Positions 57,096 through 64,000 of a stretch of DNA of 64,000 nt are shown in pieces (position 1 is the first letter of the stretch; every line of letters starts with the position of its first letter). Source of the stretch: Agelaius tricolor (lineage: Eukaryota; Chordata; Aves; Passeriformes; Icteridae). The stretch spans positions 310,001 through 374,000 of the forward strand of contig JALJCS010000030.1 in assembly GCA_023055355.1 (NCBI GenBank). Reading direction: 5' to 3'. The notes beneath the pieces were generated by a model. It ran no database searches. It was not told where the DNA came from and was given only the letters and a program-made list of their open reading frames with translations. The position numbers and the translations under genes are program-made.

Positions 57096-57695
57096 TGTCC
57101 TGGTTTAGGGCAAATTTGGAGGAGAATTTCCAAATTAGGGCCCCTCCCCGCAACTGGTTCGGGAAGGATTCCTCAGAGAGAAGTGGAACGAACCTGTTTA
57201 TTTAATAGGCACAGCACCCCCCAGCACGCAAAAGGAACAATTCCGGATGACACCGCTCTGAAAAAGATGACAAATTCAGAAAGTCTCTCCTGGGGGGGTG
57301 CTCACTCTCTTCTCAGTCCCTCCAGTGCTGCGCCAGCTGCTGCAGGCCACAAGGTGCAAACTCTCGGTGTTTCCCAGGTCCTAGTCCGGAGCAGGTTCAA
57401 AATGGTCAGTAAAAGGAAAGGAGAAATGGTCCAGGAAGAAATTTGGACAGTTTAGCTAAACTAGCTAATGAGCAAAAGCAAGCAGAAGCGAAGCAAGCAA
57501 GAGTGAGAGAGAGCAAAGCGAAAAGCAAAAGCAGGAAAAGCAAAAGCTGCAGTCTCTGTGTCCCGCCAGGCTGATAAGAAAACCAAAACAAAACATTCCC
57601 TCTTCAGAGCCAGTCTTAAAGGTACAGAACATAATATCCAACATTCACAGAACACATGAATGGGGATACAAGCATCATAATGTCACCCTAGGACA
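57096..57695 (-). mobile_element. Solo LTR, family A, 600 bp, copy 2
   Basis: Counterpart of 2779-3378 inside the duplicated segment, with the same termini and the same GATGT TSD on both sides (57091-57095 and 57696-57700). I saw no differences from copy 1. The insertion therefore predates the 54-kb duplication. Confidence 0.92.
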
Positions 57696-57700
57696 GATGT

Positions 57701-60246
57701 ATTTCCTATTAATACCTTAATATTAATAAGCTTTAGAGCTGGAATTCAGAGGGAAAAGAAAGCTATTTTGAATTCATTCTATTCAATCATCTTGTCTGGA
57801 CTGTCTCTTCCTGCTTTTCACTTCTGAAACTCTGTATGAAAGGCATAGAGTTCTGGATTAATTCTTTTCAACAGTTTCCCCTGTTATTCTTCTTTAAAGG
57901 CAAACCTGAAAAATCCACACTTTCTTTCCCAACCACTTCTAAAATTCCATTGAGAAGCAAAAAAAAAACCCCATCAAACAACTAAATCTCTGCTCCAATT
58001 TGTAGGAAAAAACCCCATGCCATTAACTGCTTTCCTAACATTTTCTTTCTCTTGTATTAATATGGCAACCTTTTCTTGCTTTTATAGATTAGAACCAAAT
58101 TCTTAAAGCTATAAGGAAACACAGGTTTACTGTAGCTGATTCTGAGATACAGTAGTCCAGCAAGGAGTTCAGACCTCAAAAGAAGAGTCTGTACCACAAG
58201 ATTCAGCACAACGTTGAGACATATTAGCTATTGTTCAAGAAAAGCCGCCAAAATGAAACTGCTTAGACTTCTATACTATCATGGGTGCCTGCTTCCAGAA
58301 CCTGACCTAAGTTGCTGGAAACTAGCTGCAATATGACTGCAAACAATGCTGCGAATGTAGGACATTGTTATTCTTCTCTTCCATTGAAAACCACAAGTGG
58401 AGTTGCGTCATTTTCTTAAAAATTCTCTATTTCCTTCCAAACTGGTAAAATAATGATAAATAAAGTGTTCTGTTCATACAGTTTAAATCTAATAATGTTC
58501 AAAATGAAAAAAAAAAAGAAATTCATTCAGATATGGTCTGCAATAATACAGCCGAGACAAGAGGAACCAGTCTGGCCTACAAAATAAAGTGAAGCAGAAT
58601 TTGGGAATTTGGAACACCTTACGATGTAATATTTAAAGAAAAAAAAGAAATAAAATGTAACCTACCCAAACTCAATCAGTGATGCACCGCCAGAGAAAAA
58701 AGAACTCATTACTACTAATATTTCTTTCATTCTCAGACAAGAAGTTAAATTATCCTCTTGAATGCACGGAAGATTGTTGCGAAAGACAGCAGCCTTCTTC
58801 TTTACAACATATTCTTCAGAACTCCAGGAGACAAATCATTAGAGCGATGAGGCTCTTTCTCTCTGTAAAACTTCCAGAGCATAGCCAATACTATATTCCT
58901 TTAGAGATCCTCACCGCCCTGGGCGACTGGTGGATAGTCTACAGCTCCAGTACATCAGCCAGACGCTCTGCCTTATTTAGCTTGGCTACTGCAGCAAGGA
59001 CATCATCTCTACTGGCTTTCTATCCAAAATATATGCAAGGCACAACAAAGAATATACCCAAAACACTGAGCACAGCCTATGGCCTTCAAAACAAAAATCT
59101 CACGATGGCAATACTGGATCTTCTGATCCAAACCATCAGGAAACATTTCTTTAGAGGCGAAAAAAGCTCCTGTTGATTGTACAAAAACTAGTTATGTAAA
59201 CCAGAGTTGCATGACCCAGTATTTCTATTGAACTGGAACTATTTTGATCAATATTATGGATCCATTTCTTTTCAGGGCATTTGGTAAAAAATGTAAAGTA
59301 TAGTTTAAAAGGAATTATTGGATGCGTACTAAGTACTAGGGATTAGTTAAGGTGTTGGTTTTGCATGGCTTGGTTTTTGGTGGGGAGGGAAGAAGCCAGC
59401 CACAGAAGTGAATCTTTTGTGAAAAGCTCCTAGAAGCTTCCTCCATGCCTGGCAAAGTGAATCCCTGCTTGGCACTAAGAACAGACATGCTGCTAAGCCA
59501 ATTAGACAAGCAGTAATATATTTAAGAAGGAAATCAAAACTGCGGCCAATTAACTTTTAAGTTTGCTAATTTTTTGGTTGGCACCTCTTCTGGTTTGAAA
59601 GCAAAACCAGCAAGAGATGCTGTCGCTGTTGCAGTGTGTGTTTTTGATTGTAATGCAGTTTGAGTAGTCAGTTTGATAATACTTCCTGCTTTGTGCTGTT
59701 GGAGCATATTTTATTATTAAGGGATTGTTCCTTTCCCCCCCATGTTGTTAGTTTTTGCCCTAGTTGTCCATCTCCCCAAAGACCTGCCCTTTTGTTCCCT
59801 TTTCCTCCTCCCACTGAATGTCAATCCCTCCCCAAGCCTGCCCCTTTCTCTAGAAACTTCCCTATCAATTTTATAGTCTTCAAAACCCCATTGGTTTGTT
59901 TAAGTTATTCTCCTCCCCTGTAGTCCCCTATTGGTTTAAACATTGTATTCCCCGCCTTGTGGTCCACCCCCAGTTGCTCCCAGTGTGTTCAAGATTGTAT
60001 CCTCCTCTGGGACCTCTCCCCATTTCTAAGTTGATGTATGCATTTGGCTCAGTGTCTTTGTGTCCCTGACCCTCCAGGGAAGAAACTCCTTTGGAAAACA
60101 TACAGAAGACCTCTCCCTGTTCCTTGTCCCTGCCCTCGGCGCAGTCCTATCCCCAATGCAGTCCACCTGTGTCATAGAGCAGCTGTGCCCTACAGCTGCA
60201 CCCTGGATTCGCCAGCTTTCTGGGGGCAGCCCACTCTGGCTGTTGG
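57701..60246. other. Spacer and pyrimidine-rich stretch, copy of 3384-5929
   Basis: Counterpart of 3384-5929 with substitutions matching positions 3579, 4648, 5618 and 5731. Contains the duplicate 165-codon frame. No gene recognised. Confidence 0.6.
58679..59176 (+). other. 165-codon open frame of unknown status, copy 2
   Basis: Duplicate of 4362-4859 with a single non-synonymous difference (His to Arg in the SARHSALF segment). Function is not recognised. It may be a chance frame. Confidence 0.15.
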
Positions 60247-60819
60247 TGTCAGGAGCTAGTCGGTCTGAAGAAATCCAGCATGGCAGCAAGACTCCAAGTC
60301 AGAAATACAATTTATTAGGAAAAGGGGAAAAACCAAATACATGCAATAATACAAAAGAAAAACCACGGACAGAATACAACCTGTCACCCTGCTAGTTAGG
60401 GTGGTGGCAGCAGTCCGGATGAAATGGCCTTGTTGAAGTGGTGATCCTGTAGAAACCATCTGGTAGCTCTTGTCCTCTGAAGACCAGTGGGTGAGGGTGG
60501 CCGTTCCTCTAGGAAGCCAGTGGAAAGACTGCTTGTGGTGTCCCAAAACTCAGATTATATCCAGCTGGGGATGCTTAGCTCCTGCCCCCTGGGCAGAGCA
60601 TCTTGCAATGGGCTCAAATTGTTCTGAGTCATGCGGTGGTTCCTTGATTAGCCTTTAAACAGAAATGGCTCCTGCAGGGAGTCATCTCTGAATCATGTGG
60701 CAAGACATGGATGGCCCCGTTAAGAGATAAGGAGATAAGGAAAAAAACGATGCCCCTCCCGGTTTCAGCAGCTCTTGAGGTTGGGAGCAGAAAACATTTT
60801 TATATTGTAGCCTAGGACA
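60247..60819 (-). mobile_element. Probable solo LTR, copy 2
   Basis: Duplicate of 5930-6502 with the same TGTC...GACA ends. The edges are tentative because no TSD is seen. Confidence 0.5.
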
Positions 60820-62376
60820 ATACAGGATGAATGCTTTTGCATTTGCAGGAAGTTTGTGTGGATTTGAAAAGCATCCCTATAGCAGAGGCACAAAAGTATT
60901 CTCCTACCCTTTTAAATCATCTTCAAACCAAGCAATTCTCACAATAAGGTAGCGCATGAATGACTTGCAAGTGAGTTGAAGAAACACGGCAAAGATAAGT
61001 AGTGTTCAACTGCAGGGAATCGTGTAGGGACACCATACCTTTATATACCTTTATATTTTAAATCAGGAAGCATGGATGGACCGTTTTTTTCCCCTTAGTT
61101 GACTACAGAACCAGCGGTCCCTTGCGGGAGGGTGTTTGGATTCAAGATGACACTGGCAGCTAAGAGCATGGCTACATAGAAGGTGCTACTTTGAGACCAG
61201 AACATTCAACTACTTCAAGGCAGATAGGAGAATAGCTGACTAGTGACAGCTCTGAGCAGAAGAGTCTGTGGCTTATCCTGTGGGACCAATAGTAAGACAT
61301 TTCAATTGAAAAACCCCATTCATTTCCAAGGAGCAAACATCAGTAAAAATAAAAGGTCAAGTAAAGACACCCTAGTGCTCTTCTTATCAGAAGCATGTTC
61401 CTCCATATGAGAGTATTTAGGAAAGGACAGTCCATTCATAAAGAAAGGTGTGCCAGTTAGAAAACCTGTAGAACAATACAAGACAAACTCACACAATATA
61501 CATCCTCAAATGCAAAATGAAGAAATAATCATTTCAAGCTTCCGTGGAATTAATTGCATTTTATTTGTTCTTTTCATTTCAGCTGCTCTCAAGTTATTTT
61601 TTAAGACTGAATTTTATGAATTCAGCAAAGCTCTCTTTCTGAATGTCTGCATACCCCTATAAAACACTGAGGTGACAAAGAGAACGGCAGTGGAAGGAAA
61701 CCTGGTCCACCTCCCCCTCCTTGAAGCTTTAGGCCAGCGAGTGATTAGAATTTAGTCACTTCATTTGCTTTACCAAGAGAGAATGTTTTCCAGCCTTTAT
61801 CTTGCCTTTTGGAGCTGATTCACTTTGTAGTCATAAATTCTTGACTCAGTTGGTGAGAAACAATGGCATTACAGCCGTGGATGTTAAAGTGCACTGATGG
61901 GAAATGAAGTTTTCATCTTCAGGTCCTTGCTTCAGTAAATCTTCCAAATTCATCAGAAAGAAAGTTCCCAACCAGTAATCCCCACTCAAATGACCTAATT
62001 CAAATAGTCTGTAGGCATAAGAGGCATCAAGCAGGTGCTGTCATCTGTTAGCGGAATAGCCAGCCAGTACATGATTGTCTAGTTAGGCGGCAACAATTTT
62101 GGAAAGAATTTAGTTTTTTTGTATTGCAAGTGAATGGTCAATACATTTTATTAGTGGATACGGGTAAAAGAATGTCTTCTGCATCCTTTCAGAGGGGAAG
62201 CTTCCCTAGATCTAAAGCTGCTCAGCTCCACGATAGGATGCTTTGTCTGAAAAGGGAACTCAAGTCTTTGTCCTTTTGGATTGCTTCCATAGTTTTTCAC
62301 TCACTCTTCAGGTAGCTGTTAATATGTTCTGTTATCCCTTGCAAACTTTTATGGGCATAGTCACTGAATTGGTATG
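60820..62376. other. Spacer, copy of 6503-8059
   Basis: Counterpart of 6503-8059, carrying the cluster of differences equivalent to 7487-7735. No gene recognised. Confidence 0.6.
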
Positions 62377-63149
62377 TATTCCATGAAGTCCACAGGCCCT
62401 GTTGAGATGCAGCCACAGGTCTCAAGGGTGTTAGCAGATGTTATTCTGAGGCCACTCCTAATGATTTTTGATGGATCATAGTGACTGAGGAAAGTGCCCA
62501 AAGACTGGATGAAAGCAAATGTCACCCATCTTGGAAAAAGGCAACTAGGAGGACTTGGAAAAGTACAAGCCAGCCAGCCAGCCAGCGTCATTTTTATCCC
62601 CAGGAAGTTGATGGAGCAGCTATTGCTGGAAAGCATTGCCAGGCACATGAAGGAGGACAAAATAACCTAGTCAGCATGGATTTACCAGGGGAACTTGATG
62701 CTGAACAACTTTTTAAACTCCTCTGATGAATCAACTTGCCCGGTAGATGAAGGGAATATTGTCTGCCTGGGCTTCAGGAAGGTTTTGGACATTTATCTAC
62801 GTGGCAGCACACATACATCCCAGAAGTGTGCAAAGAGGAGGGAACCAGTGTCTTTTTCAAGGATGCTCAGTGAAAAGACAAGAGGCAGTAGGCACACACT
62901 GAAATACAGGAGATTGCCTGTGCACATCACCAAATGATTTTTTACTGTGAGGGCGACTGAACCACGGCACAGACTGCCCAGAAAGATGGTGGAGCCTGGA
63001 TCTTTGAAGACATTAAAAGTACACCCAGATATAATCCTGGGCAAGAGGCTCTAGGTATCCTGGTTTAAGCAGGGGGGTTGGACCTGGTGAGCCCCACTGA
63101 CGCCTTCCACTCTCGTTCATTCTGTGCTAGTGAATTCTCTTAGAGATGC
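62377..63149 (+). mobile_element. CR1 LINE fragment, copy 2
   Basis: Duplicate of 8060-8830. It differs by G8221A, T8499C and one extra T near 62856, which shifts the short plus-strand frame at 62695-62937. The frame change confirms that these frames are not under coding constraint. Confidence 0.7.
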
Positions 63150-64000
63150 ATTTCAAGCACTGGCATGACAAAGATCTGTGCAGAGAGAGATCCAAATGGA
63201 CATGGGATCTAAGTTCCTTAAGTAGTGCTCAAGAAGAATGCAAAACTCTGGGATAAGTGTCTCTTCCATAACTGAATCCCTTTCACGGGAAAATTCCCCA
63301 GCTATAGAAAGATCTTCTGATAGGCATGCTTAAGACTGACACTGGCTGAGCAAATTTCTCCCTATGTGTGTTTAAGACCAATTAGGATCTTCACCAAGAG
63401 TGTTGTCAACATAGTCACAGAATGTATATTGTTAAGAAGGGACAACTTACATCAGAATGGCAAATATTGGTCCACAAAATGTATTAATGTATGGGAACTA
63501 TCTACTTGGGTTGAAAATAAAAAGAAAGAGTTAGTCTTTATTTATCAATTCCATCGCAATATTGATGAGGTAAGAAAAAGACCTTAGTCCTTAACCTTCT
63601 TAACTCAAGCAAAGATTTTTAAAAATTCCTTGTAAAAAATGTATCCTAATTATCAGACTATGAAACAATTTTAGTTGGGAAAAAAGATCCAAAATTGTGT
63701 AGATAGTGGTAAAGAAGCCAAGAAAATAGGTAAGAAACAAAAAGAGAGCAAAAGAGTCAGCTTCAGTCTGCAAGCTCGTTCTAGAAGTAATCTGCTAGAA
63801 AAAGGAACCCCCAGTTGAATTTCCAATGGATTCATGCACTTGATTCAGTAACTAGTCAATGTAAAAACCAATCCTTTTGTACAACTTCTCCCAGCAACAA
63901 AAACCCCAACAGCTTGACACCACCATCATGCCTGTCCCAGATGTATTTTAAAAGAAATTATGCTTTCTTGAAACTCTATTTGCATAAAAGTTGCAAGACA
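63150..64000. other. Spacer to the window end, copy of 8831-9682
   Basis: Counterpart of 8831-9682. The duplicated segment is still near-identical at the last base, so it continues beyond the window. The exon-like frame with its GAGGTAAGA end recurs at 63366-63587. Confidence 0.6.

Larger units (their letters stand above)
54315..64000 (+). repeat. Large direct duplication, copy 2
   Basis: Second copy of 1-9682 in the same orientation, continuing past the window end. Shared mobile elements sit at the same relative positions with the same TSDs, so they were present before the duplication. The LTR at the left edge is complete here (it starts at 54248), whereas copy 1 enters it 67 bases in because the window begins there. 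A tandem unit of about 54.3 kb is the simplest explanation; a mis-assembly or a haplotype duplicate in the assembly is the main alternative. Confidence 0.97.

Overview
This is repeat-dominated vertebrate DNA, most probably avian and plausibly from a songbird. The case for a bird is the set of CR1 LINE fragments (about 8.1-8.8, 10.3, 29.5-30.9, 33.0-33.3 and 53.9-54.2 kb) together with many solo LTRs flanked by 5- or 6-bp target-site duplications (TSDs). I see no intact host gene, no rRNA or tRNA gene and no CRISPR array. Long spacers, decayed retroviral reading frames, satellite DNA and a recent large duplication suggest a heterochromatic or ampliconic region such as a W chromosome or a germline-restricted chromosome. 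That placement is inference; the window carries no diagnostic gene.

Layout. Bases 1-9682 and 54315-64000 are a near-identical direct repeat (about 14 substitutions and 3 small length changes that I could count). Both copies run off the window, so the simplest reading is a tandem duplication with a period of about 54.3 kb. Each copy carries a minus-sense solo LTR cut by or near the copy start, a 600-bp solo LTR with a perfect TSD, another probable LTR and a CR1 fragment. The single-copy middle contains, in order: sparse DNA with a few exon-like remnants (9.7-19 kb); a nested LTR pair (16.8-18.2 kb); an 8.6-kb degraded provirus with both LTRs (19182-27828), itself hit by two copies of one solo LTR family, one of which is hit again by a second LTR; a CR1 split by a 571-bp LTR (29.5-30.9 kb); a CpG-rich tandem satellite of about 430 bp per unit (34.6-40.3 kb); a truncated retroviral Env transmembrane reading frame with its polypurine tract and 3' LTR (40.3-41.3 kb); sparse DNA (41.3-47.7 kb); and a degenerate low-complexity array that changes strand near 49.6 kb and is interrupted by a 412-bp LTR (47.7-53.0 kb). 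A CR1 3' end then leads into the second copy of the duplication.

The strongest structural results are read directly from the sequence: the 54.3-kb offset duplication, the satellite with a nascent 860-bp dimeric order and conserved hairpins, an insertion hierarchy three levels deep confirmed by an empty site in the partner LTR, and a mosaic LTR pair. Gene functions are limited to retroviral remnants. Exon-like segments are reported at low confidence.
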